This document shows positions 1-5,806 of a stretch of DNA of 6,447 bases, piece after piece. The notes under the pieces are model-generated. The model did no database searches and was not told the DNA's origin. It was given only the letters and a program-made list of their open reading frames with translations. Source of the stretch: an uncultured Eubacteriales bacterium (GTDB lineage Bacteria; Bacillota; Clostridia; Christensenellales; Borkfalkiaceae); the NCBI GenBank assembly GCA_900549005.1, contig URMT01000094.1, positions 1 to 6,447 on the forward strand, given 5' to 3'. The stretch's first letter is position 1, and each line of letters starts with the position of its first letter. The position numbers and the translations under genes are program-made.

Positions 1-60
1 CATATGCCCGCCGCCGTAATTTTTACGTCGCTGTGCGATACGGGCTGCAAGCGGCGGTGA
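1..60 (+). CDS. C-terminal tail of an upstream gene (partial, unidentified)
   Basis: Frame 1 is open from the window edge to a TGA at 58-60 and gives 19 residues ending ...TSLCDTGCKRR. The codons (GCC, GGC, CTG, ACG) resemble those of the complete genes here, and a strong terminator starts 41 nt after the stop, as expected at the end of a real transcription unit. The fragment is too short to assign. A faint likeness to the C-terminal strand of PLP-dependent cysteine-synthase-like enzymes was considered but cannot be relied on. The gene could instead lie in another frame or end before the window. Confidence 0.35.
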   Translation, partial: HMPAAVIFTSLCDTGCKRR

Positions 61-101
61 TATGGCGGAATAAAATTCATACGGCGCAACTTTGGCAAAA
101 C

Positions 102-134
102 AAAGGCCGCGCGGGCATCCGCGCGGCCTTTTCT
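102..134 (+). terminator. Rho-independent terminator of the upstream gene
   Basis: A perfect 13-bp stem is formed by AAAGGCCGCGCGG (102-114) and CCGCGCGGCCTTT (119-131), with a GCAT tetraloop and a short T-rich tail (TTTTCT) on the + strand. On the other strand the stem is followed by TTTGTTTTG, so it may work in both directions. It insulates the regulatory region that follows from upstream transcription. Confidence 0.85.
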
Positions 135-241
135 ATGTTCCTTGTGTGTTACTTATGCGCTTCTCATATGTTCCGAATTAAAATAAACCGTAATGCGGTT
201 TGTATTAAATTTTCATCTGCGGTTTGCGGCGTACATTGTAT

Positions 242-311
242 GCCGTTCGTGTTAAAAATTTTACCGTTCGTAGGGGCGTATGCGCGTAAATTTAAAAAAC
301 ATACCGTTCGT
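242..311 (+). promoter_or_regulatory. Direct-repeat array matching LytTR-regulator half-sites
   Basis: The 8-mer CCGTTCGT occurs three times, in the 9-mers 242-250 (GCCGTTCGT), 263-271 and 303-311 (both ACCGTTCGT). Copies 2 and 3 fit the published LytTR half-site consensus [TA][AC][CA]GTTN[AG][TG] fully, and copy 1 fits at 8 of 9 positions. Copies 1 and 2 are separated by exactly 12 bp (21-bp period), which is the classical arrangement for dimeric LytTR regulators. Copy 3 lies 40 bp after copy 2, with a degenerate 9-mer (CGCGTAAAT, 283-291) at the midpoint, so all lie on roughly the same helix face. The adjacent gene is a LytTR regulator, so autoregulation is the simplest reading. Binding is inferred. 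Confidence 0.6.
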
Positions 312-321
312 CGTGCTTTCC

Positions 322-349
322 TTGTCATAAAAAATCTTTGAGATAAAAT
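322..349 (+). promoter_or_regulatory. Candidate LytTR-linked promoter (P1)
   Basis: A -35 element TTGTCA (322-327, 5/6 match) and a -10 element TAAAAT (344-349, 5/6 match) are separated by 16 bp. The -35 starts 19 bp after the start of the third CCGTTCGT box (303). Transcription would start near 356 and give a leader of about 270 nt before the response-regulator gene. Confidence 0.5.
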
Positions 350-503
350 GTAGTTGTCGGCAGGGCGTTTTTTATTGTCACGGGCAGTGGCGCCGCGTAG
401 TGCGTTTTGCGTCGTTTTGCACCGTCTGAGCGGCATTGCCCTGCATATATGCCGCAACTATTGCAGCGCATTTGTGCAATATGCACTTATATAAATTACG
501 GTG

Positions 504-531
504 TTGCAATTTTTGAAAAGTATGCTATAAT
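504..531 (+). promoter_or_regulatory. Extended -10 promoter (P2) for the two-component operon
   Basis: The -35 is TTGCAA (504-509, 4/6 match). The -10 is a perfect TATAAT (526-531) preceded by TG one base upstream (523-524), forming an extended -10. The spacer is 16 bp. Transcription should start near 538, leaving a leader of about 86 nt. No LytTR-like box sits at the P1 spacing, so this may be the basal promoter. A GTGCA-ATA-TGCAC inverted repeat (474-486) lies 17 bp upstream. Confidence 0.7.
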
Positions 532-563
532 CTTTTTGTAAATACGTCCGATGTGCATAAGCG

Positions 564-588
564 GCCGGCGGATTGCTCCGCTGACGGC
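564..588 (+). other. Small hairpin in the response-regulator leader
   Basis: GCCG-GCGGA (564-572) can pair with TCCGC-TGA-CGGC (577-588), giving a 9-bp stem with a 3-nt bulge and a TTGC loop. It is followed by T-rich ATTTTGCATTTTT. It could affect leader stability or cause attenuation, but no alternative pairing or binding-site signature is evident. Confidence 0.3.
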
Positions 589-612
589 GGATTTTGCATT
601 TTTCGGGCAAGC

Positions 613-618
613 GGGAGG
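613..618 (+). promoter_or_regulatory. Ribosome binding site fixing the response-regulator start
   Basis: GGGAGG is 5 nt before the ATG at 624. An in-frame ATG at 594 would extend the protein by 10 residues but has no Shine-Dalgarno sequence, and the extension (MHFSGKREGA) does not resemble a receiver N-terminus. The start at 624 gives the typical FRAAIVEDS first strand. Confidence 0.8.
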
Positions 619-623
619 GCGCT

Positions 624-1313
624 ATGTTCAGAGCGGCGATAGTGGAAGACAGTGACAGCGACAGGGAGCTGCTGGAATCTTATCTTGAAAAATCCGGCGG
701 TTTTATCGTCAGCAAGTTTTCTTCCGCGGTAGATTTTCTTACGGGTTACCAGCCTGTGTACGACCTCGTGTTTATGGACATAGATATGCCCTACCTCGAC
801 GGAATGTCCGCCGCGCACAAACTGCGCGAGCTTGACGAAAATGTGTGCCTGGTGTTCGTGACCAACCTTGCCCGTCTCGCCGTGCAGGGTTACGAGGTCG
901 CCGCATACGACTTTATCGTAAAGCCCGTATCTTACGAAGACTTCACAGGCAAAATGCCGCGCATAGTAAAGCGGCTTGAAAGCCTTGCGCGCGGCAGAAC
1001 GCTGCTCGTACATTCGGGCACCGACATAATGCGGATAGCCGTTGACGACATAATGTACGTAGAGGTGATGAGCCATAAGCTCGTGTATCACCTCGTGCGC
1101 AAAAACATAGTTTCGTATGGCACGCTCAAAAAGGTGGAGGAAGAGCTTGCCGACCCCTGCTTTGTGCGGTGCAACAAATGTTACCTTGTAAACCTGCGCT
1201 ATGTGACGGCGATAGAGGAAAACCACGCGGTGGTGGGCGGCGAAAAACTGCTCATAAGCTATCCGCGCCGCACCGAATTCACAAAGGCGCTCACTGACTA
1301 TCTCTGCGGATAA
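624..1313 (+). CDS. LytTR-family response regulator
   Basis: This 229-residue cytoplasmic protein has the standard length and order of AgrA/LytR-type transcription factors. Residues 1-120 form a CheY-like receiver: acidic pocket E8-D9, phosphoacceptor D52 in MDIDMP, switch Thr80 in VFVTN and conserved Lys100 in DFIVKPV. Residues about 125-228 form a LytTR DNA-binding domain, with the YVEVMSHKLVYH strand, the GTLKKVEEEL helix and the FVRCNKCYLVNLRYV motif that is diagnostic of the family. All receiver catalytic positions are intact, so phosphorylation control is expected. The kinase gene starts 24 nt downstream and is surely its partner. Known LytTR proteins bind pairs of GTT-core direct repeats. 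Such repeats occur upstream of this gene and, in weaker form, before the GH3 gene, so both are plausible targets. The specific regulon name cannot be assigned. Confidence 0.95.
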   Translation: MFRAAIVEDSDSDRELLESYLEKSGGFIVSKFSSAVDFLTGYQPVYDLVFMDIDMPYLDGMSAAHKLRELDENVCLVFVTNLARLAVQGYEVAAYDFIVKPVSYEDFTGKMPRIVKRLESLARGRTLLVHSGTDIMRIAVDDIMYVEVMSHKLVYHLVRKNIVSYGTLKKVEEELADPCFVRCNKCYLVNLRYVTAIEENHAVVGGEKLLISYPRRTEFTKALTDYLCG

Positions 1314-1337
1314 ATTCTGCGGCAGAAACGGGGTGTT

Positions 1338-2675
1338 ATGGAATATTTTGCTTTTTACAAACCGCTGTTTATGGTGCAGCTTCTTGTGGCGGGCTTTCTG
1401 TTCTGTTGCAGGCTGCCCCGCCGCAGTCTGTTCTGGCTGCGGTATACCGCTTCGGCGGCGGCGTGCATAGCGCTCTCTGTGCTGATAATGTGGACGCCCG
1501 AAAACGCCCTCGGGCTGTGCGCGGTCTTTCTGGCATTATTCGTGGTTACGCTGCTTGCGGCATTTTTCTGCTACGAAGTGCCTTTCGGCAGCCTTCTGAT
1601 GTGTATGACCTGCGCATACGTTATGCAGCATTTTGCCTACTGCCTTTCAAACTGCGTTCTCATAATATGCGGCCTTAATTCCGATATCTACGGCATATAT
1701 ACCGACGAAGTCATAATTCAGGAATATTTCAACATACTCGACGTATTCGGCTACATAATCTCGTTTGTAATCTATTATCTCACTTACTGGCTCTTTTATC
1801 TGTTCTTTGTGCGGAGAATAAAGAGGGGAGTGGCTCCCAGGCTTAAAAACCGTTCCCTTCTGCCCGTCTGCGTATGCGCGCTCGTTCTTTCGATAGCGAT
1901 AAACGCGGTGTTCGTATATGCCGCAACCGATTACTATCTGATACTTTTAATGAACCTGTATAACGGTGCGTGCTGTCTGTTCATCATATACGTAATGTTC
2001 AGTATGCTCAAAAAATCTGATATGCAGCACGAGCTCGACTCTGTGACGCATATGCTCGCCTGCGCGGAAAAGCAATACGAAGTCAGCAAGAAATCTGTCG
2101 AGCTGGTCAACATCAAGTGCCACGATTTAAAACAGCAGATACGCACCATAGGCAAGGCCAAGCTGATAAGCGACGACGCCATATCTGAAATATACGACGC
2201 CGTGTCGGTATACGACAGCGGAATGGACACGGGCAACGGCCCGCTCGACATCATACTCACCGAAAAGAGCCTTGCCTGCCGCAAAAACGGCATAAAGATA
2301 GAGTGTATGGCAGACGGCTCGCTCCTTTCCTTCCTCACCGAAGGGGAGATATACAGTATGTTCGGCAACGCCATAGACAATGCCGCGCGCGCCGTAAGCG
2401 AGGTGCAGGACGCACCCAGGACGATAGGCCTTACCGTGCGCAAAATCAAGTCTTTTCTCACCGTGCAGGTGCGCAACCGCTATTCGGGCGAAATAAAAAC
2501 AGGCAAAAACGGATTGCCCGTCACCACCAAATCCGACGCCGAAAACCACGGGCTTGGGCTTAAAAGCATACGCTACATAGCCGAAAAATACGGCGGAAGG
2601 ATGTCTGTGCGCACCGAAGGCGGTATGTTTTATCTGAATATCATATTTCCGCTCAAAAACAATCCGCGTCAATAA
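1338..2675 (+). CDS. Membrane sensor histidine kinase, AgrC-like GHKL type
   Basis: This 445-residue kinase would phosphorylate the LytTR regulator encoded just upstream. Residues 1-225 contain six or seven hydrophobic segments (about 7-26, 33-51, 57-78, 82-112, 134-158, 172-195, 199-222) and no large extracellular domain, the architecture of peptide- or membrane-sensing AgrC/ComD-like kinases. A helical linker (about 226-260) leads to phosphoacceptor His262 in NIKCHDLKQQ. The C-terminal ATPase domain shows an N-box (N344, D347, N348 in GNAIDNAARA) and a G-box (HGLGLKSI, 404-411), with AEKYGGRMSV after it. No accessory AgrB/AgrD-type pair is visible, so the signal is unknown. The start has only a weak GGGG Shine-Dalgarno sequence (1330-1333), which suggests translation coupled to the upstream gene. 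No terminator follows, so read-through into the GH3 gene is possible. Confidence 0.93.
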   Translation: MEYFAFYKPLFMVQLLVAGFLFCCRLPRRSLFWLRYTASAAACIALSVLIMWTPENALGLCAVFLALFVVTLLAAFFCYEVPFGSLLMCMTCAYVMQHFAYCLSNCVLIICGLNSDIYGIYTDEVIIQEYFNILDVFGYIISFVIYYLTYWLFYLFFVRRIKRGVAPRLKNRSLLPVCVCALVLSIAINAVFVYAATDYYLILLMNLYNGACCLFIIYVMFSMLKKSDMQHELDSVTHMLACAEKQYEVSKKSVELVNIKCHDLKQQIRTIGKAKLISDDAISEIYDAVSVYDSGMDTGNGPLDIILTEKSLACRKNGIKIECMADGSLLSFLTEGEIYSMFGNAIDNAARAVSEVQDAPRTIGLTVRKIKSFLTVQVRNRYSGEIKTGKNGLPVTTKSDAENHGLGLKSIRYIAEKYGGRMSVRTEGGMFYLNIIFPLKNNPRQ

Positions 2676-2701
2676 GTTTACGCTTTAAAATCTAAGTTCG
2701 C
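2673..2701 (+). promoter_or_regulatory. Candidate LytTR half-site pair before the GH3 gene
   Basis: TAAGTTTAC (2673-2681) and TAAGTTCGC (2693-2701) form a 20-bp-period direct repeat, each matching 8 of 9 positions of the LytTR half-site consensus. The first overlaps the kinase stop codon. The second starts 19 bp before the -35 at 2712, the same distance as between the third upstream box and its -35. The match is weaker than for the CCGTTCGT array, and loose-consensus matches occur by chance, so this rests mainly on position. Confidence 0.4.
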
Positions 2702-2711
2702 GTTGAACGTA

Positions 2712-2739
2712 TTGAAAAAATTTTTTTCTGTCTTATAGT
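2712..2739 (+). promoter_or_regulatory. Promoter for the GH3/membrane-protein operon
   Basis: The -35 is TTGAAA (2712-2717, 5/6 match) and the -10 is TATAGT (2734-2739, 5/6 match), with a 16-bp spacer. The spacer holds an A-tract followed by a T-tract (2715-2727) that should give the DNA intrinsic curvature. Transcription would start near 2746, leaving a 5' leader of about 46 nt. Confidence 0.6.
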
Positions 2740-2749
2740 TGTCTTGCAG

Positions 2750-2764
2750 GCGCCCAAAAGGCGC
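2750..2764 (+). other. Short hairpin in the GH3 5' leader
   Basis: GCGCC (2750-2754) and GGCGC (2760-2764) can form a 5-bp stem with a CAAAA loop, close to the predicted transcript 5' end and 11 nt before the Shine-Dalgarno sequence. It may stabilise the mRNA. It has no T-tail and is not a terminator. Confidence 0.3.
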
Positions 2765-2775
2765 AAAATCAAGAT

Positions 2776-2781
2776 AAGGAG
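2776..2781 (+). promoter_or_regulatory. Ribosome binding site of the GH3 gene
   Basis: AAGGAG lies 10 nt before the ATG at 2792. An out-of-frame ATG at 2785 is only 3 nt from it and opens an 8-codon frame ending at TGA 2806-2808, across the true start. The in-frame ATG at 2798 is further away, so 2792 is the best choice. Confidence 0.7.
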
Positions 2782-2791
2782 CAAATGAGAC

Positions 2792-5700
2792 ATGAAAATG
2801 AGCAATGAAAAGTTTCGCGTCATCGTTCTGCCAATCGTGGCGATAATAGTCGTCCTTATGATTGTGCTCTCGATGGCCGCGAACACCTATTCGGCACAGC
2901 TCGATATGGCTCTCGGCCGCGGACAGCGCCACGTTGTGGACGCGGACAACATATCGGAAGAAGCTACCGAATATTACGACGTGATGTTCCCCAATCCCGA
3001 TGCGGGCAAACTCCAAAATGAGGACCCTCCCACGGCGATAGAGGAACAGTCGCGCAACCACGCCGCAGAAACGGCGCTTAAAGTTGCGGAAGAGGGCGTA
3101 ACGCTTTTGAAGAACGACGGCGTGCTGCCCCTCGCCAAAAACAGCAAAGTCACCCCGTTCGGCTACCGCTACATCGAGCCCGTGTGGGGCGGTTCCGGCT
3201 CTGCCGCCACGAATATGAATTTCGACTACGTAGAGACGGCGGAAGAGGCGCTTGCCCGCAACTTCACGGTGAACTCCACCGTTGTTGAAAAGATGAAGGC
3301 GGCTACGCCGATAGAGATGCAGGGCGACCTTTCGGCTGCGCCCTCTACGGCTACGTGGAGCAACGAAGGCTCCACAAATATGTCTATCTTTGAATACGAT
3401 TCCTCGATATATTCTGGCACCGAAAGCTCGTGCGCGGGTACCGTGGGCATAGTGTTCATAGGCAGGCTCGGCCTCGAAGGCAACGATATGTGGGCGTTCC
3501 CCTATCAGAACGGCGTGGCGCAGCATAGCTTGCAGCTCACCACTCACGAAAAAGAGATGATACAGTTCGCCAAGACCAACTGCGACAAGGTTGTTGTTAT
3601 ATGCAACTTCTCGAACGTGGTAGAGATGGGCGAGCTTGAAAAAGACAGCGGCATAGACGCAATCGTATGGATAGGCAACCCCGGCGCCAAGGGACTTCAA
3701 GCTATGAGCGAAGTGCTCGTGGGCGACATAAATCCCTCGGGCAGAACGGTTGACGTATGGGTTGCAGACCACACCGCAGACCCTTCGTACGTAAACGTAA
3801 TGAACGGCACTTACGGCAATTCCGACCTGATATCGAAGAACTATTACGAGTACGAAGAGGGCATATATATGGGCTACCGCTATTACGAAACGGCGGCGGC
3901 AGAAGCTGCGGCAGGCAATTATGCGGGCTTCGACTATGACGAGCAGGTGGTCTATCCCTTCGGTTACGGCCTGCACTACGACAACGATAAAATCAGCCAG
4001 GAACTCACCGAAGTTGCCCTTTACGGCAACACCCTCCGCGTTTCGGGCACCATAATAAACGAATCTTCGCGCAGCGTCAAAGAGACCGTTCAGCTCTATG
4101 TGGAAGCTCCCTACTACGAGGAAGGCAGCGGCATAGAGAAGGCCTCGAAGGTGCTTATCGATTTCGGCAAGTACGAAGTGGGCGCGGGCGACACTTACGA
4201 TTTCACCTTCACCGTTCCCATCGAAGAATTTGCCTCTTACGACGACAACTGCTACTATTCCGAGAGCGGCAGCTACGTAATAGAGGAGGGCGAATACGTC
4301 CTTCACCTCGGCAAGAACTCGCACGAGGACTGGGACAGCGCAAAATTTGAAATAGAGGGCACCAGGGCATACGTTGACGAAGGCGTGAAGAACGGTGCCG
4401 AAGCCGTAGGAAAGCGTTCTTCCGACGGTATAGAGGCAGTCAACCAGTTCGACGACGTAAACAAGTACATCGACGACGAATATATGACCGTTATGTCGAG
4501 GAGCGATTTTGCGGGCACATATCCCAAGGCTCCCGAACTCGACAAAACGGCTCCCGATTACGTGGTGGAAGCCAACGCGGCATACGACAGCAAGAACGAC
4601 CCCGTATCGGGCGTTGCCAACCCCGACGCTATCCTTTATAAGTCCGAAAAGCCTACGTCGGGCGCAGATAACGGACTTACGCTCAGCTCGCTCCGCGGCC
4701 TTGCATACGACGACCCTATGTGGGACGAACTTCTCGACCAGATAGATTTCAGCGATGAAGAAGCCATAAGCGCGCTGATAACTTACGGTCTGTATATGAC
4801 GCAGCCGCTCGACGATATCGGCCTCGTTCAGACGGGCGATAACGACGGCCCTCTCGGACTTACGGCAACGTGGTCGGGCACGGTAGGTCACGTCGTTGCC
4901 TGCGCGTGGACTTCGGCGCCCCTCACGGCGGCTACGTGGAACACCGACCTCGTATACGAAATGGGTCTTGCCATCGGGCAGGAAGGCCTTACCAACGGCA
5001 TACACGGCTGGTACGCCCCTGCCGTAAACCTTCACCGCAGCCCCTTCGGCGGACGCAACTTCGAATATTATTCGGAAGACCCCTTAATTTCCGGCAAGAT
5101 AGGCGCGGCAATGGTATCGGGCGCACGCCAGAACGGCCTGTTTGCGCACATCAAACACTTTGCGCTCAACGAAATGGACCACGCCCGCGGCAACATTCAG
5201 GTGTATGCAACCGAGCAGTCTATGCGCGAAATGTATCTGCGCGGCTTTGAAATAGCCACCAAGGAAGCGGAATGCACCATTCAGGTTTACGACGGCGAAA
5301 CGGGCGGACAGAAGACGGTAGAGTTGAAGGCGGCGGGCGCATATATGACCTCGATGACCTTCATAGGCCCTAAGTTCAGCGGCGCAAGCTATGAGCTGCT
5401 CACAACCCTTCTCCGCAACGAATGGGGCTTCGAAGGCTTCGTAATAACAGACTTCACCAGCGGCGACAACAAGAGCAAGGACTGCGGCTACAAGGTGGGC
5501 AACGACCTGTGGATGGGTATGCGCACCACGGCATTGAACGACCTCGATACCGCCACCGCACAGTGGGCGGCAAGAAACGCCATAAAGAATATAGCTTACA
5601 CCATAGTCAACAGCTCGGCATACAACGGAATAGCGCCCGGTTCGTACGCTTATTACGATATGTCGCCTTGGAGAATAGGTCTTATCGTGTTTGACGTGAT

Positions 5701-5806
5701 TGCCGGCGTTATCGCGGCGGCAGGCGTGGCCTGGGTAGTGCTTCGCACCGTCGATGAAAAACGCCATCCCGAAAAGTACAGAAAGGGAGGTGACGATAAT
5801 GAATAA
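2792..5806 (+). CDS. Circularly permuted, doubly membrane-anchored GH3 glycoside hydrolase
   Basis: This 1004-residue protein should remove terminal beta-linked sugars outside the membrane; the substrate (beta-glucoside or beta-xyloside type) cannot be read from sequence. Domain order is reversed from most GH3 enzymes, as known for Ruminococcus albus beta-glucosidase. It runs: membrane helix 9-29 with a positive cytoplasmic tip; alpha/beta sandwich 90-395 (EEGVTLLKNDGVLPL at 100-114; candidate acid/base Glu229 in GLEGND; YPFGYGLHY at 388-396); FnIII-like domain about 405-520; linker with TVMSRSDFAGTYP (566-578); TIM-barrel domain 640-945; C-terminal helix 961-985 with a basic tail. The barrel keeps DGPLGL (685-690), GRNFEYYSEDP (754-764), KHF-N (788-793) and nucleophile Asp887 in VITDF. 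Its usual SYN and SDW motifs are altered to SMT and TDF. It has its own promoter and overlaps the next gene by 8 bp. Confidence 0.93.
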   Translation: MKMSNEKFRVIVLPIVAIIVVLMIVLSMAANTYSAQLDMALGRGQRHVVDADNISEEATEYYDVMFPNPDAGKLQNEDPPTAIEEQSRNHAAETALKVAEEGVTLLKNDGVLPLAKNSKVTPFGYRYIEPVWGGSGSAATNMNFDYVETAEEALARNFTVNSTVVEKMKAATPIEMQGDLSAAPSTATWSNEGSTNMSIFEYDSSIYSGTESSCAGTVGIVFIGRLGLEGNDMWAFPYQNGVAQHSLQLTTHEKEMIQFAKTNCDKVVVICNFSNVVEMGELEKDSGIDAIVWIGNPGAKGLQAMSEVLVGDINPSGRTVDVWVADHTADPSYVNVMNGTYGNSDLISKNYYEYEEGIYMGYRYYETAAAEAAAGNYAGFDYDEQVVYPFGYGLHYDNDKISQELTEVALYGNTLRVSGTIINESSRSVKETVQLYVEAPYYEEGSGIEKASKVLIDFGKYEVGAGDTYDFTFTVPIEEFASYDDNCYYSESGSYVIEEGEYVLHLGKNSHEDWDSAKFEIEGTRAYVDEGVKNGAEAVGKRSSDGIEAVNQFDDVNKYIDDEYMTVMSRSDFAGTYPKAPELDKTAPDYVVEANAAYDSKNDPVSGVANPDAILYKSEKPTSGADNGLTLSSLRGLAYDDPMWDELLDQIDFSDEEAISALITYGLYMTQPLDDIGLVQTGDNDGPLGLTATWSGTVGHVVACAWTSAPLTAATWNTDLVYEMGLAIGQEGLTNGIHGWYAPAVNLHRSPFGGRNFEYYSEDPLISGKIGAAMVSGARQNGLFAHIKHFALNEMDHARGNIQVYATEQSMREMYLRGFEIATKEAECTIQVYDGETGGQKTVELKAAGAYMTSMTFIGPKFSGASYELLTTLLRNEWGFEGFVITDFTSGDNKSKDCGYKVGNDLWMGMRTTALNDLDTATAQWAARNAIKNIAYTIVNSSAYNGIAPGSYAYYDMSPWRIGLIVFDVIAGVIAAAGVAWVVLRTVDEKRHPEKYRKGGDDNE
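5786..5793 (+). promoter_or_regulatory. Perfect Shine-Dalgarno site inside the GH3 3' end
   Basis: GGAGGTGA matches the anti-Shine-Dalgarno sequence fully and lies 5 nt before the ATG at 5799. It sits within the last GH3 codons (the RKGGDDNE tail). It decides the start of the next gene over an in-frame ATG at 5754 that has no such site. Confidence 0.85.

Larger units (their letters stand above)
135..623. other. Long regulatory/leader region with no convincing protein gene
   Basis: This stretch of about 490 bases between the upstream terminator and the response-regulator start is more AT-rich than its flanks. It contains a CCGTTCGT direct-repeat array (242-311), a promoter after it (322-349), a tandem CGTTTTGC repeat (403-410 and 413-420), several short palindromes (430-455, 443-452, 461-479, 474-486), an extended -10 promoter (504-531) and a small hairpin before the first gene (564-588). 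Reading frames of up to about 100 codons cross it, but they run through the terminator or lack ribosome binding sites. A 39-codon TTG-started frame (375-494) is the only small ORF with even a weak Shine-Dalgarno sequence. Confidence 0.6.

Noticed and set aside
242..311. CCGTTCGT repeats as a CRISPR array
   Set aside because: The repeat unit is only 8-9 bp with unequal 12- and 31-bp gaps, far below CRISPR repeat length, and no cas genes are present.
33..341. 102-codon + frame with a GTG start
   Set aside because: It runs straight through the 13-bp terminator stem and the CCGTTCGT repeats and has no Shine-Dalgarno sequence. The shorter ATG version from 135 also lacks one, and its composition (Lys, Phe, Arg) is that of translated AT-rich spacer.
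164..457. 97-codon - strand frame in the spacer
   Set aside because: No ribosome site and no recognisable domain, and it overlaps the repeat array and promoter. Its composition resembles random sequence.
525..1226. 233-codon - strand frame opposite the response regulator
   Set aside because: It is a shadow of the LytTR gene, whose receiver and DNA-binding motifs are unambiguous on the + strand.
2715..2727. A-tract/T-tract as a terminator after the kinase
   Set aside because: No GC-rich stem precedes the T-run. It falls inside the promoter spacer and is better explained as curved promoter DNA.
2678..5035. 785-codon open frame on the - strand
   Set aside because: It lies opposite the GH3 gene and arises from that gene's codon bias. 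Its product is low-complexity (Val, Arg, Tyr, His rich), with no domain or ribosome site, while the + strand shows clear GH3 motifs.
5084..5767. 227-codon - strand frame opposite the GH3 barrel
   Set aside because: It is an antisense shadow with no motif; the + strand carries GH3 catalytic residues here.
5754..5798. Upstream in-frame start for the four-helix membrane protein
   Set aside because: There is no Shine-Dalgarno sequence before 5754. The ATG at 5799 has a perfect one at ideal spacing and gives a normal N-terminus.
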